NCBI GenBank assembly: GCA_034401795.1
Contig: CM067359.1
Span: forward strand, 147,566,233 to 147,630,232
Source: Chaetoderma sp. LZ-2023a
Lineage: Eukaryota > Mollusca > Caudofoveata > Chaetodermatida > Chaetodermatidae
DNA length: 64,000 nt
Direction: 5' to 3'
This document shows, piece by piece, positions 48,600 through 59,099 of the stretch; position 1 is the first letter of the stretch; each line of letters begins with the position of its first letter. The translations under genes and the position numbers were made by a program. The notes beneath the pieces were generated by a model. It was not told the origin of the DNA and did no database searches. It saw only the letters and a program-made list of their open reading frames with translations.

Positions 48600-48925
48600 A
48601 TGTAGGATCTTATGACTACCTGTCTTATAGATCCAGTATTTTCTGGCCTGAAAAAGTCAGGTGGTCGCAATAGACACAGTTACTGTATTGAATAGCCTAT
48701 TTTTTTGGTCTCAAAAAGCAGGTGAACACAATAGACAGGTTTTACTGTATTGTAAAACGTAGACTATGATCTTATGACTACCTGTCTTAGAGCACCACTA
48801 TCTTCTGGTATCAAAAAGGCAGGTGGTCGCAATAGACACAGTTTTATTGCATTATACCATCTTTTGGTCTCCAAAAGCAGTTGACCACAATAGACAGGTT
48901 TTACAGTATTGTAAAACGTACACTA
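48600..48925. repeat. Tandem duplication of about 160 bp inside the Polinton
   Basis: Two units, each starting gatcttatgactacctgtct and ending tattgtaaaacgta (48606-48766 and 48774-48922). Each unit itself carries two diverged caatagacac/gacaggttt halves. Confidence 0.8.
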
Positions 48926-49990
48926 AGTGAACATTATGTGTTGTTTAATTAGTTTCAAATGTAATAAACTGTGTGCTCGAATAATCAGTGAATCATACCC
49001 TGTACTTTTACAAGCATATTTATATATATTGGACAAATATTTGATTTTCTTCCAACGTCAAATTCGACTTTCAACAGGAAGTGTTAGACGTTTTCTAGAT
49101 GTGCTTATATGCGCTGATAGAATATTAGTTGTCACACCAAATCAGATTTAATACTGGATGTAAATCTATAACATTAAGCCGCATCATTTTACAACAAAAT
49201 GAGGATGTGTGTTTTTGAAAGATTACGTCTTTAATATTCTATCACCTGTGGTAAATTAATGTGAGTTCAAATCTCGCACTATAATTGAGTATAAATATAA
49301 TAAATTCTCTGTCTCTATTCATTTTCTAACGATTTGTGAATAAAACTAATCACCAGATTTCAATTTCTTGGATTCCTTTATTGAAAGTAAGTAACAAAAC
49401 ACACTATTTTTTTGTTTTCTATTAGTGTATCGTTTTTTATTTCTATCAGTAATATTAATTTTAAATTTAACAAAACTCTCGCTCAGAGTTCCTTTTAATC
49501 AGAGAAAATTAAAATTTGTACAAAATGCTTTTAAGTGTGAAGTGGTTAACTTTGTGTATATTTGGAGAGACATTCAAACTTCTGCATATAGTGATCACTT
49601 TTTTTGAATCATTAAAATGTTGACCACAAGATGATTACTCTTTAAGATGTGTTGTAATTAGGACTACCGGTCTTAAAGAACCATTATCTTATGCTGAGTC
49701 AGTCATTCCAGTGGTAAATTCTCCAAAATAATCTTCTCTTTGCCTGTAAAACAGATGGTCCCTCTAGAGAGGTTTGAATGTAGAGAGAGGTTTGGCTGTC
49801 TGTTCTAATCTCTTTCTGGCATGTGTCCTATTAGTAATAGAATTAGTGTCGGGTTGAAGCCTCGTTTTGGCGAATTGGGGAGTTGGCTTGAAAATATCTA
49901 TATAAATCGAACTGTCAGACCCATTTTGGTGCGTTGTGAATATAATATTCTCTCTTGTTATAAGGTTGTAACTAGAAATAATAGTTGTGA
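48926..49990. other. Unassigned part of the Polinton, with a half P repeat
   Basis: A/T-rich. Short frames at 48927-49151 and 49425-49607 are unrecognised. 49690-49770 is the right half of a P repeat (agtcattccagtggtaaatt). Confidence 0.5.
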
Positions 49991-50014
49991 AATATGTGTT
50001 TTTTCAGGGAAAAA

Positions 50015-50503
50015 ATGGATCAAGATTTCCAAGACCAGCCTTTGGATTTGTCGGTATCAGCCAGTAAATGTATTAATTCAACTTTGCCTGCTGGGGAAAT
50101 TTTGCATTGGAAGAATGTTGACAATGTGATGGTTTCAACTGCAACTAAGGGCTCGAGTCAGGAAAAAATAAAACGGTATCATTATCTGACCGATCTTGAA
50201 CCGGTTTCTCTGCCAAAGACACCTCCGTCCAAGAAATTTAGATCGTGACCCAAGCCGGTAGACCTGCCAATTCTGTCATTGGTCAATAGATTATGGGAAT
50301 CAGACTTCGACGAAGCAGAAATTGCCAATATAATAAATCAAATTCCCCTAGACAATTCTGAGCCAGACAAAACCATCTCAGATCCGATCACATCAGCTGG
50401 AAATCCTGCAGATCTGATTACATCACCTGGAAATCCGACAGATCCGAGCACGTCTACTGGAAATCTTGCATTCATGGACTTGAACGCTCATAAAGTAAAA
50501 TAA
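50015..50503 (+). pseudogene. Small ORF with a PxDLS motif, one in-frame stop (Polinton-borne)
   Basis: ATG at 50015 follows a ttttttcag stretch that could be a splice acceptor. The frame encodes an acidic N-terminus leading to QPLDLSV at residues 8-14, then a basic end KKFRS before TGA at 50246-50248. The same frame stays open afterwards to 50503, with NRLWESDFDEAEIANIIN and Pro/Ser/Thr-rich repeats (SAGNPAD, SPGNPTD, STGNLAF). PxDLS is the known CtBP corepressor-binding motif, found in adenovirus E1A and many transcription repressors. I do not recognise a family. A regulatory accessory protein of the element is an inference from the motif and position only. Confidence 0.45.
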
Positions 50504-50856
50504 AATTTTTGAAAGAATACCTCTCCTGCAAATGGATATTTTTTTTTCTGTAGATTTCTTGGGTTAACTAGCAAGAAACATTTCCAAATAATCGTGTTTT
50601 TTAGATGTGTTCATTCGTAGCCATTAGATATAAGACTTACATAACAGCTATTCGCATTGCATTGTTCAGCGTGTCAGAGTTTGTTAAATATTTAGAAAGT
50701 AATGTGACTGAAAAAACCCCCATAATATTTGTATGGAAACTTTGAATATTTTGAAAACTATGATAACTGAAGCCTGAGAAAAGCTTATTTTTTCACTACA
50801 ACACACACAGGTATATGCACACACGCATGCACTCACACACACGCATGCACCCACGT

Positions 50857-50895
<39 letters not shown>

Positions 50896-51009
50896 ACCCT
50901 GTTATCTAGGTCTAGACAATATGCAGAACAGCCCTTCCTCACCCGGATGTATGTGTGGACACTTTGAAAATATGCTGACTGAAGCCTGAAAAAAGCTTAT
51001 TTCTGTGAA

Positions 51010-51028
51010 ATTGAAATAGAAACCTGTA

Positions 51029-51063
<35 letters not shown>
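51010..51063. repeat. (ATT)n microsatellite
   Basis: About 11 copies of att at 51030-51063, between the small ORF and the polymerase. Confidence 0.9.
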
Positions 51064-51064
<1 letters not shown>

Positions 51065-51176
51065 CATTTTTGTATTTCAGACCACTTCAACTCATGCATC
51101 GGAATGAGATGACGTAGACTTATAATTATTCGACAACATCATTTGGAATTTAAACTTTTTAAATGGAATATATACG

Positions 51177-53930
51177 GCCGAATATGAGATACCTCACAAT
51201 TCTTCTTCAACAGCCATCCCGATTCATACTGGAGTATATAGCGGTGATAATACATGTAAATATGGAATACCTACTACTTCATCGCCATGTGATATTCATA
51301 TGGTAAGCGTTACAAATAGTGGTGATTCCACTACGGTTGGATTATTCGATTCCTCATCAACCGGTATCCCGATAATGGATAGTGATATAATTTGTGAAGA
51401 TAATACCATCCAATATGGAATACCTTGCATGTCATCGTCATGTGGTTTTTCTAAGGGAAGCGATACAAATAGTTATGATTTCACAACTCGTGGATTATTT
51501 TTCAATCAGCTGTGGTGTTGGTGAAATAAGTTATTCACCATCAGGAATTCCAATAGACGCTGTTAATTTAAGAAATGTAGAAACAGGAGTCATCGGTACC
51601 AATAATAACTCAGATAACAGGGACGATGATGATGATGATGATGACGATGACGATGACAATGATAACTTACATATTCTATATTTATTTTTTCTCGAGAACG
51701 AGAGTTTCATTCTTGAAAATTCAGGTTGTCTGAATATAGCTATAATTTTTGCCTTAGGAATTTCTTAGAAAATATATCTCTGGTCCAAGTGAACAGATGT
51801 CTTTACTCAATCTTTGTTCCAAGTACTAGACACTATTAGGTCTGAAATCGGAACTGCCCCTGATGATCAGATTAGAATAACATTTAATCATGAAAGTTTA
51901 ACGCACCCCATTTTTATTGAGCTTCACCGTAGTAGTGATTTGGATGCTGGTACCTTGCTGGAGTCATTGAGTAATGTAAGCCCGACCAAAAGGGCATTAA
52001 AATTAGGTCAGACTTTTTCTATTGATATATTCCATGCCCGATGCCAACTGGATCTAGACGAAATTTGAAAATGCAATTTTTATATAATCTGGAACAGCAA
52101 GCATTACTAAAACATGGTTTAGCTACGGTCAAGGGTTATTGAAATTGGTTGCGTTTAGTTAAATCCTGACTCTTTTGCTGCTGACACGAATAAGATTAAT
52201 AGACATACGAAAAGAATGGAAAATAATTATTATAAGAAGACTGCGGCTATACCATTACATGGATTAGCCGGGATACCCGAAGACAAAATCTGTGGACTTC
52301 CCGAAGCGATTAATTTTCAAGAAATATTAGGTCCGGATTTAAACTTATGTATCTACTCTGCGTGAGAAATGAATGAATGAATATATTTTTGAGGGGACCT
52401 CGAACTCGACAAACTACCTCAACCTCTATTTGTACAATGAGCACTTTGCCTATATATCGTAGATAACCTCTATCGTGGGAAGCTGTTATTTTTTTAATGA
52501 ATGTGGTTGACCTTATCAAAACAAAAATCATCATGGTTGTCAGGCCAAATGTATGTAATGCAAATCTCAGCCAGAGTATAACTTTAAAGAAAACATTTAT
52601 TGTCAGGAATATCGCAGATGGTTCAAAAGATCTGAAAGTTTTGACCATCATGTAAGAAATGAAACTCGTAAAAATGTCAGTTGTTGCGCTACGTGCTATT
52701 GCACTATGTGTAATTCCCCTGAAATGCCACATCATTGCTTCTTTAGTAAATATTACTAGTGTAAAGAATTTGTAAATGTAAATGAACACACATGTTTCCT
52801 GTTTCCATCCGACGAAGGTGTGCCTACGGTAAGAGAGAAACGTTTAGCTAAACTTGAAATAGAGGATGGTTCCCCTCAAATATATATATTTTTTGACATT
52901 GAGACCAACACCTCATCGGGGGGGGGGGGGATGAAAAAGCCAAATTGGATTGTCGCGAATAAGGTTTGTTCAGATGGCATGTCCGATAATATTATCTCAA
53001 GCTGTACAGCATGTAATATTAAGCAGAAAGAGTATGTATTTTATGTTAAAACGTGTATGAACGATTTTTTAAACTGGTTGTTAGCTACAGAAACAGTTAG
53101 ATAATCTGCGAAAATGCTAAACCTGTATGCGTTCATAGAGATGATATCGTCTTAGCTCACAATGGACGCACTCATATGACAATCATCTTGTATTAAGGGA
53201 CGTATACAAAACTACATCTTTACATCCAAGGCATATTATTATGGGCGAAAAATCCTGTATTTTGACATAGGCGGGATAATATTCAAAGATAGTCTGAGTT
53301 TCATTCCTGTGGCATTACGTAAGCTACCTGAGATGTTTGATTTGCAATCGAAAAAAGAGGTTTTCCCTCATTTTGCAAATATCACCGAGAATCAAAACTA
53401 TAAAGGTGAAATATTTCCAAGACAATTTTATGGTTATGAAGACATGTCGATAACCGAAGCCAATGAATTTCATTCATGGTATGATTCTATGCAAGATAAG
53501 GTATTCGATTTTAAGCGGGAATTCCTTGCTTACTGCAAGTCTGGCGTCATCGTGTTGTGATTAGCCTGTTCCAAATTTTGCGAAAGGTGTATCGAACAAA
53601 CAGATATAGATCCTTTCGTGTCGTGTATTACATTAGCAGCGCCATGCAATTCAATATTCAGAAAACATTTTCTTCAAGAATTGGAACTTCCAGTAATTCC
53701 AATGAATGGTTATCATGCTCCTATACGATATTCCGTGAAGGGTTGTAAGTGGATCGACCTTGAGGCCTGCAGAATGTGTATTAAAATTGAACATGGCCTA
53801 AATTCAGGTGAACGTCAGATTCTTGAATGCTATGTAGCCTGGGATTGTGAAGCTAAGAAATCCATTTGGGAATTTTCAGGTTGTTCTACTGCCGGGTGTC
53901 TCAAGTGCTTCCCTTGAAATTGATATTCCC
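51177..53930 (+). pseudogene. DNA polymerase B (Maverick/Polinton type), broken and truncated
   Basis: Reading left to right: a Ser/Thr-rich part with repeated YGIP..SS.C motifs (51177-51521), an Asp run (51620), an N-terminal domain resembling that of Polinton PolB (51814-52068: DDQIRITFNHESLTHPIFIE), a cysteine-rich segment (about 52540-52760), then the 3'-5' exonuclease region with Exo I FDIET at about 52888, LAHNGR near 53155, FKDSLSFIP near 53285 and LRKLPEMFDL at 53312. A CFP-ended segment follows (WEFSGCSTAGCLKC, 53860-53917), a marker of this polymerase group. The palm motifs (DxxSLYP, DTD) are missing. Stops and frameshifts occur throughout, and the coding trace ends at about 53930. 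Confidence 0.8.
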
Positions 53931-54335
53931 AAGACCGCAGAAAACTGATAGTATTTTTGATAAAATGGTGCTAATACGGGGAACTAATACAGGGAAAGAG
54001 TACTTATGAAAATATGTCAACACAAAAAAGACCAGCTATTATTTAAGATTTTATTAACTATAGACCACAGATATAATATACATAGAGTTCTTATACAGTA
54101 GAATATATATGATTTGATAAACCTATTTTAATGGAAAAAATAACGCATTTCTATTAAAACTATGACAATTATATTCATGCAAATATTATGATAATACTAA
54201 TGTTTTGGTTTTATAAAAATATCTGATATTATTTATCCCAAAACTGATAAACACGACATCTAACTTCATCCAACCAACACGTTCTACACATATGTAATAG
54301 ATCCTCAGAATGACGAGCCAGGATCTGAGATCCTT
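53931..54335. other. Unassigned A/T-rich spacer between convergent gene remnants
   Basis: No coding signal. It separates the plus-strand polymerase remnant from the minus-strand ORFs and probably holds the deletion junction that removed the polymerase palm. Confidence 0.45.
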
Positions 54336-54530
54336 TCAGAGATTGTAAAAGATACTGATTCTCTGAGAGGCGACTTCAATGTAAAGAAAAACGTTATCAA
54401 CAATCTTAAGATAATAGTCAACACCAAGACAGAAATGTTCATGTTGACTCCCGTGACCAATCTGGCAGCCATTACATTCTTCCATTGCTATCCTATCTAT
54501 TATACCAGATAGCTTTTCAACATAGATCAT
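54336..54530 (-). CDS. Small ORF with a Cys/His motif (Polinton-borne)
   Basis: An ATG frame of 64 codons. The central part reads IAMEECNGCQIGHGSQHEHF then CLG: a C-x2-C ... H-x4-H-x-H-x-C pattern suggesting a zinc-binding knuckle. I have an impression of similar NGC...HPSQ...HxC segments in unannotated proteins near Polinton genes, but cannot confirm it. It could be the end of the protein encoded at 54602-55240 rather than a separate gene. Confidence 0.4.
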   Translation of the reverse strand: MIYVEKLSGIIDRIAMEECNGCQIGHGSQHEHFCLGVDYYLKIVDNVFLYIEVASQRISIFYNL

Positions 54531-54601
54531 TTTTATCTTCTTCTACACATTCAAACTATGACAACTGTGTTGATTTAGCCCATATCGAAGCTCTATAAAT
54601 G

Positions 54602-55240
54602 TCATTGGATGATTACATAAGCAACAGCTTTTGAGTTTTTACCGTTCTTAGATTCACGTTTCTCATCACCATCTTCTTTAGCAGGTGAACCACTAGTTTC
54701 AGTTGAAATTAGGTCATTATAATCACATTCAGAGTCACTAAAATTAGGCTTGAGATAATCAAACCATTTACGTTTAGTTCCACGATGTGGAGGTGCGAAA
54801 TGGTTCAACTGTTTATGATCCATTTTGCTAGTCAACGGTGGTGAAGGTCCTGTGTCACGTATTCCAATCAAGCGGTCCAGTATCTCCCTAGAAAATGAAT
54901 ACTTGAATTCACGATCAAAAAATCTACTATGTCTTATAATCATGATGTCATCATTTTCTATGCTAATACTCAGAATGTCACTAACTGTTCTAAAATACAA
55001 GTCACTTTGCTGATATCGCTCACATATTATACATACACTAGCAGACCATTGGTTAGGTTTAAATAAACAACGTAAATACATCAGACGACCTGATCCTGGG
55101 GAGTTTCCAAGTAATCCAATTAGTTCCTCATGTGCTTTATCACCATTTAGACCGATTCCATTTTCACCAATATCGATTGTCTTGTAAACAGTTCTTATGG
55201 AGAAAAGATCATCAACTCTTTCCAATTGAGCTTGAACCAT
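54602..55240 (-). CDS. Intact 212-codon ORF, possible third PC4-like domain (Polinton-borne)
   Basis: ATG at 55240, stop near 54602. The N-terminal part FSIRTVYKTIDIGENGIGLN with a following EELIGLL helix looks weakly like a PC4 (transcription coactivator p15) fold. A hydrophobic/charged middle follows (CLFKPNQWSASVCIICERYQ), and a Ser/acidic/Lys-rich tail (KEDGDEKRESKNGKNSK). It overlaps the next upstream ORF (55212-55595) by 29 nt in a different frame, so they are either overlapping genes or one gene with a frameshift just after the Pro/Lys-rich linker. It is uninterrupted although the neighbouring polymerase is wrecked. Confidence 0.5.
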   Translation of the reverse strand: MVQAQLERVDDLFSIRTVYKTIDIGENGIGLNGDKAHEELIGLLGNSPGSGRLMYLRCLFKPNQWSASVCIICERYQQSDLYFRTVSDILSISIENDDIMIIRHSRFFDREFKYSFSREILDRLIGIRDTGPSPPLTSKMDHKQLNHFAPPHRGTKRKWFDYLKPNFSDSECDYNDLISTETSGSPAKEDGDEKRESKNGKNSKAVAYVIIQ

Positions 55241-55700
55241 TTCGCTTGGGTTTCTTCTTCTTAGGAGGAGGAGGAGGAGGAGGACAGCTAATCTCGATTT
55301 TATCAGCTTCTTCAGTAGACTTGTTTATCAGCAAAACCTTATTTGATGACGTTTCTAAGTCAGACGATGTAGCACCTAATTCCAAAGTAACTATAATATC
55401 AGTTACATTACTCTTAACACATCTCAAGTCCGAAATGCTCAAATGAATACCGTTACGTGTAGGATAGTGCTCCAATTCTGGTTTCCAAAATCTTTGAATG
55501 TCAACACCTGGAAACTTGTCACTTATAGATATCAGGGCTCCATCAACTGATATTCGCTTGTAATCGCCAAATGATCCCTCACAACATTCCTCCAATTCAG
55601 GTAAAAGTACACTAAAATTATAAAAGGCACTTCCGCTAATATATAAATGCCACGCTTAGTAGGATAACCGTCAGGATGAAATTCTCTAAACTCTGCATAT
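55212..55700 (-). CDS. PC4-like single-strand DNA-binding domain protein, partly broken (Polinton-borne)
   Basis: Intact over 55212-55595, with further coding sequence upstream to about 55700 in a shifted frame (an AT-dinucleotide slip near 55645). Two PC4-like units are readable: FREFHPDGYPTKRGIYI upstream and GVDIQRFWKPELEHYPTRNG then IHLSISDL downstream. They fit the PC4 pattern 'vdIReyy...PtkKGisLt...L'. A Pro7 run and PKKKKPKR follow, like a linker plus nuclear-localisation signal. PC4 domains bind single-stranded DNA, a plausible replication or transcription role for a protein-primed element. Whether it belongs to the element or was captured is not known. Confidence 0.55.
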
Positions 55701-55919
55701 TTCTCACCAATACTCTAAGATAAAAATTATTAGATAATGGCAAAGTAGAAAAAGAATTCTTCAGGTATCTTTAAACCTTTCCAGGCATGCTGAATTTGTG
55801 TTTATATACTTTTCAGAAAAATGCTGATGTATCTTCTTTTTTTTCTCTATACATAATTCTCATATAACCTAGAAAAACAAATTATTCCAACTTTAATAGA
55901 AAGGGTCAAAATACATAGT

Positions 55920-56317
55920 CAGCATAAAACCGGAAATGGGTGGCATCCCTAGCTTCTGATGGAAGGGTGTGTAACCGCTTTAGGTGGGGAAGGGAAATTC
56001 TCAGGTCGTGAAATGGGTTTGGACACACACCCGTCCCTACAGGTCCGGAAGTGTGGTTTCCAGTCCAGAAGTGGAGTTTCCGGTCCGTGATCGTATCACA
56101 CCAGAAATGGCAGGGATCCATGACTTCCTCAGGAAGGATGTGCAAAGCCTTCAAGTGGGAGGTTCTCAGGTGGTGAAACAGGGTTGAGGACACCCGTCCC
56201 TACAGTTTCTGGTTTCCTCAGGAAGAATGTGTAAAGGCTCTTTGTATGACCATATATGGTAAAATAAAAGGCAAGGGGCGTGGCTTAATGTTTAAATTTA
56301 AAAAAAAGAAAAAAAAG
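55920..56317 (-). repeat. Right terminal inverted repeat of the Maverick/Polinton element
   Basis: Complement of the left TIR with one fewer internal sub-unit. Outermost match is the aaatttaaa plus T/A run at 56291-56317. Confidence 0.85.
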
Positions 56318-56404
56318 TTGTGTACAGGTCACCATTGCAGGGGTCGAAATAAAGCATTTTTACATGCAAATTGAAGGTTTAAAAATGGGTTGTGCATGTT
56401 CATT

Positions 56405-56765
56405 TGCAATGAAAGAATCCAGTTTTAGCTATGCCCCACCCGTCTCTAGCTAAGCTCCACCCACACTTACCCCTTGTTGGGATAGATCGATTCCTGAAGT
56501 CCCTGACTATCAATTTCCAGATAACTATACGGGTAAGCTGTTGAAGATTTTAAAACGAATTTGACTGGGTGCCCAGTCAAATTAGTTTCAACCTATTCAA
56601 CAGAATGTTTATTAAATAGTAAAGACATACAATTTATACAGCAACATGCATTCGTGACGAAGTTATCCACGTCATTCATAACGTAATTGATTATGATGTC
56701 ATCATCCTACACGTTGCGTACTTGATTATGACGTCATATGATTGATGGCTAAACTGGAAAAGTTC
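56405..56765 (-). mobile_element. CRE-hairpin repeat, full length but with the hairpin tip deleted
   Basis: GC boxes, gggatagatcgattcc, hairpin 56539-56604 in which the central gttgctgcc...ggcagcaac part is missing, so the arms meet at gactgggtgcccagtc. Then tttattaaatagtaaagaca and at least three CRE-like boxes, ending aaactggaaaagtt. Confidence 0.8.
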
Positions 56766-56989
56766 CATACTGGGTGCACATGGTGCATGCACTTCTCTGG
56801 CTGATACGATATTATGTCAATCTATGTGCAGGTATATGTGCTGTGCAGGTACAATCGCAAGATAGATAGGTTAGATACAGATTTCAGATTTTAACTACAT
56901 TGTGGAAAATAATACCGTGGGGATGATGCCTTACTAAAGCAATGCCGTCAACTCATAGCATATGTCGAATTTGTTTTGATTGATTATGG

Positions 56990-57190
56990 GAAAGCAGCTT
57001 GTAGCATATTCACACCAAAATTCTTGAAAATGAAATTGTTAAAATTTTACACGTTTAGACGCTTAAATTGTTTACCTAGATGTAATGAAACGAAATATAT
57101 CTTAGCATATGATGATTGCATTCCATATAAGTTATAAGTTGTGAAATTGATTAGAGATACGAGTCCCTAATTCAAATTCACAACTAAAAA
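56990..57190. repeat. Third palindromic family, partial copy
   Basis: cttgaaaatgaaattgttaa, acgaaatatatcttagcata, and a central inverted repeat around gaaattgattagagatacg / cctaattcaaattcacaac. Confidence 0.65.
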
Positions 57191-57204
57191 TTATATTATA
57201 TTCA

Positions 57205-57400
57205 ATTGCATATTTTGAAACTAATTTGACTGCATGCTGTTGCTGCCATTTGCAACATATTATATGTAGAGTTACCTTGACATTGACATTTTGAGAATTC
57301 AGGATTCAAAGTCTATAAATTGATTCCAATATGTGGGAAAAGTGGGTGGAGTTTATAGAAATGTGCGGGGCATAACTAGAAATTGACACGCCTATTGTAG
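57205..57400 (+). mobile_element. CRE-hairpin repeat, hairpin arm and GC-box half
   Basis: attgcatattttgaaactaa, gctgttgctgcc, then gaattcaggattcaaagtct and cggggcataactagaaattg. It lies 70 bp downstream of the donor of the CDF exon at 57471-57593. Confidence 0.6.
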
Positions 57401-57470
57401 GCATCAGTTTGTTTTTTCGTTATTTTAACCATGACATGTCAGCTTTAATTCTGATTCGTCCATGACATAC

Positions 57471-57593
57471 CTACATATCCACATATTAGCGCGATCGCAT
57501 TGGAAAGGACGTCGTTTCTGTGGTCTTGCGCGAGAACTTTAATCCCTGGATGATTGATGCGACGACTAATGATGAACAGGACAAACTTCACCA
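57471..57593 (-). CDS. Cation diffusion facilitator (Mn/MTP-type), TM4-TM5 exon with metal-site motif
   Basis: A 123-nt phase 1-1 exon, too short for a simple ORF screen, found by looking for the family's TM5 signature. Acceptor cctgtatttaag (57594 upward), donor G|gtatgt (57470 downward). It encodes VVKFVLFIISRRI (end of TM4), a short loop with NHPG, then VLAQDHRNDVLSNAIALICG (TM5). The D-H-R-N-D pattern is the DxxxD metal-coordinating pair of TM5; Mn-type CDFs have D where Zn-type CDFs have H in the first position. The first two bases join the previous exon's G to make Val, and the last G joins the next exon to make Gly. Confidence 0.92.
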
Positions 57594-57659
57594 CTTAAAT
57601 ACAGGAAGATTTCATTTAGAGATAATATGTAGCGCAGAACACAGCATGTGTGCGCAAGT

Positions 57660-57810
57660 GTTTACCCATCACACACACACACGCACACAAGTACCCACGT
57701 ATATGCATGAATGTATACAAGTAGACATGTGCGCATGAACACACACACACGCACGCACACACCAGCACACACACACACACACACACAGACACACACGCAC
57801 GCTTGCACTC
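57660..57810. repeat. (CA)n-rich tract
   Basis: Several CA runs (57669-57690, 57738-57800). It lies in the short intron between two CDF exons. Confidence 0.9.
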
Positions 57811-58078
57811 ACCGACATAAGACAACATTTATATTAGGCTCCACCACCGGGTTGGGTGTGGTAGGAGTGTGATAAAAAATTATTAAAAGTGTGTGGATTT
57901 GCGATGGAGCGATATCTATTGCACACTCTACTTTTATTTGTATTTTTATTATATGGGGGTAGGTTTTGTGCGTGCTTGCATGCGTGTATGTGTTGGGAGG
58001 ATGGGGTAGGGGGGAGGGGTAGAGTGTATCTGACTTCTGCCATCTGTAAAACCCGACGTCTTTTAACAGATTACCTAC

Positions 58079-58249
58079 CTATTGTGGAGCTAGCTATAGC
58101 GATCGTAGCCACGTCCATATTAGGTAAGTCAGCGGTACCGTTCGCCAACCCAATAATCTTGTCAATCGATTCCTTGATAATCTGCAGTGAGCAAACTGCC
58201 ATGATAACCGCCAGTATAACAATACCAAGCGGCTCCAGCTTTGTCCGAC
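58079..58249 (-). CDS. Cation diffusion facilitator (Mn/MTP-type), TM3 exon
   Basis: A 171-nt phase 1-1 exon with acceptor ctctttgcag (58250 upward) and donor ATAG|gtaggt (58078 downward). It encodes the conserved RTKLEPLGI motif that follows TM2 in this family, TM3 (VILAVIMAVCSLQIIKESID), a luminal loop with NGT (possible glycosylation), and the start of TM4 (MDVATIAIASSTI). It is the most 5' exon found. TM1-TM2 (with the first DxxxD) must be further upstream on the minus strand, i.e. at higher coordinates or beyond 64000. I searched by eye to the window end without finding it. The intron to the next exon is only 485 bp. Confidence 0.93.
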
Positions 58250-58377
58250 CTGCAAAGAGTGAGATGCATTTGAATAACACCGCTAGCCTCTTCACCATCA
58301 GCAAGGGCTGACGCTACCGAGACTACAGCAAATACAAGCAGCATCGCGACCACCACCAGCACTATAATCTCTGCCAT

Positions 58378-58555
58378 CAGCGATTGGGCGTATTATTCCA
58401 TAAGCAGTTCTACATCTGAAAACATTTATGTGCTCTAAATAGTATCCTCCCTCAAAATACTTCCATGCTGTATTATAATTTCAACATGTCTTGTGAAAAC
58501 TAACTTAAGAAACTGGCAATGTCGCATGAATGAAGGAAATCTATCCTAAATTTTG
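58378..58555 (+). repeat. Direct repeat of about 175 bp (partner 60037-60212)
   Basis: cagcgattgggc, ataagcagttc / gtaagcagttc, ctatgctgtatta or a variant, ggcttgtgaaaa-like and ggcaatgtcgca blocks in the same order in both copies, with scattered changes. Confidence 0.8.
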
Positions 58556-58640
58556 AATCCTATCATATACCTTACAAACCTTTGGTTTTACATAATATTA
58601 ACATTTGTTTTGTAATATAAAATATAATATTGTTAAATAT

Positions 58641-58990
58641 GTTGGCCCATTGCGACCACCACCAGCACTATCATCTATGTCAACAGCATCACGACCACCA
58701 CCAACACTATCATCTATCTGAACAGCATGATGACCACCACCAGGACGATCACCTATGCCACCAACATTGCGACAACCACCAGCACTATCATTTATGTCAA
58801 CAGCATCACGACCGCCACTGGCATTATTCTCTATCTCAACAGCATCACGATAACCACCAGTAATATCATCTATCTCAACAGCATCACGACCACTGCGAGG
58901 ACTATCATCTATGCCAACAGCATCGCGACCACCACCACCACCACCACCAGCATTACCTGCAATACCACAAGCGTCACTGTAACCGCCAGC
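58641..58990 (-). repeat. 39-bp minisatellite, about 8 units
   Basis: Units such as catcacgaccaccaccagca + ctatcatctatgtcaacag. On the minus strand they read as a 13-residue repeat, GRDAVDIDDSAGG, open for about 140 codons. A lone unit is found at 58338-58377, next to the direct repeat. No start or flanking coding support, so it is called as repeat rather than gene. Confidence 0.85.
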
Positions 58991-59099
58991 TCTATTACCA
59001 AAAGACAATACCAACAGCATTTCAGACGGGTTTTGGTTTCACTGTACTTTGTTGCCTCTCATTTTCAATGCCACAAGGTTTATACCTAGAAAACATTAC

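Larger units (their letters stand above)
47863..56317. mobile_element. Eroded Maverick/Polinton-type element with TIRs
   Basis: Bounded by inverted terminal repeats, left 47863-48420 and right 55920-56317. Both have the order t-run, aaatttaaa, attaagccacgccccttgcc, ttttaccatatatggtc, ttcctgaggaa, gtagggatgggtgt. Inside are a small ORF with a PLDLS motif (50015), a broken protein-primed-type DNA polymerase B (51177-53930) and minus-strand ORFs including PC4-like domains (54336-55700). Integrase, capsid, protease and packaging-ATPase genes are not seen. At 8.46 kb it is about half the usual 15-20 kb, so it has lost its middle or its palm-to-capsid half. It is a dead, virus-like transposon copy sitting in a CDF intron. 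The target-site duplication is not resolvable. Confidence 0.8.

Noticed and set aside
49255-49290. tRNA T-arm-like segment (gtgag ttcaaat ctcgc)
   Set aside because: No matching acceptor stem, D-arm or anticodon arm upstream; isolated 5-bp stem is expected by chance.
50684-50896. Cys/Val-rich 70-codon frame
   Set aside because: Translation of a CA/GT dinucleotide tract; similar frames at 57616-57828 and 60732-61021 rejected for the same reason.
58640-58960. Possible CRISPR-like array of 39-bp units
   Set aside because: Units are directly adjacent without unique spacers, and the DNA is eukaryotic.
58598-59020. 140-codon minus-strand frame rich in Gly/Asp/Ala
   Set aside because: Encoded by the 39-bp minisatellite; no start context or splice continuity with the neighbouring CDF exon.
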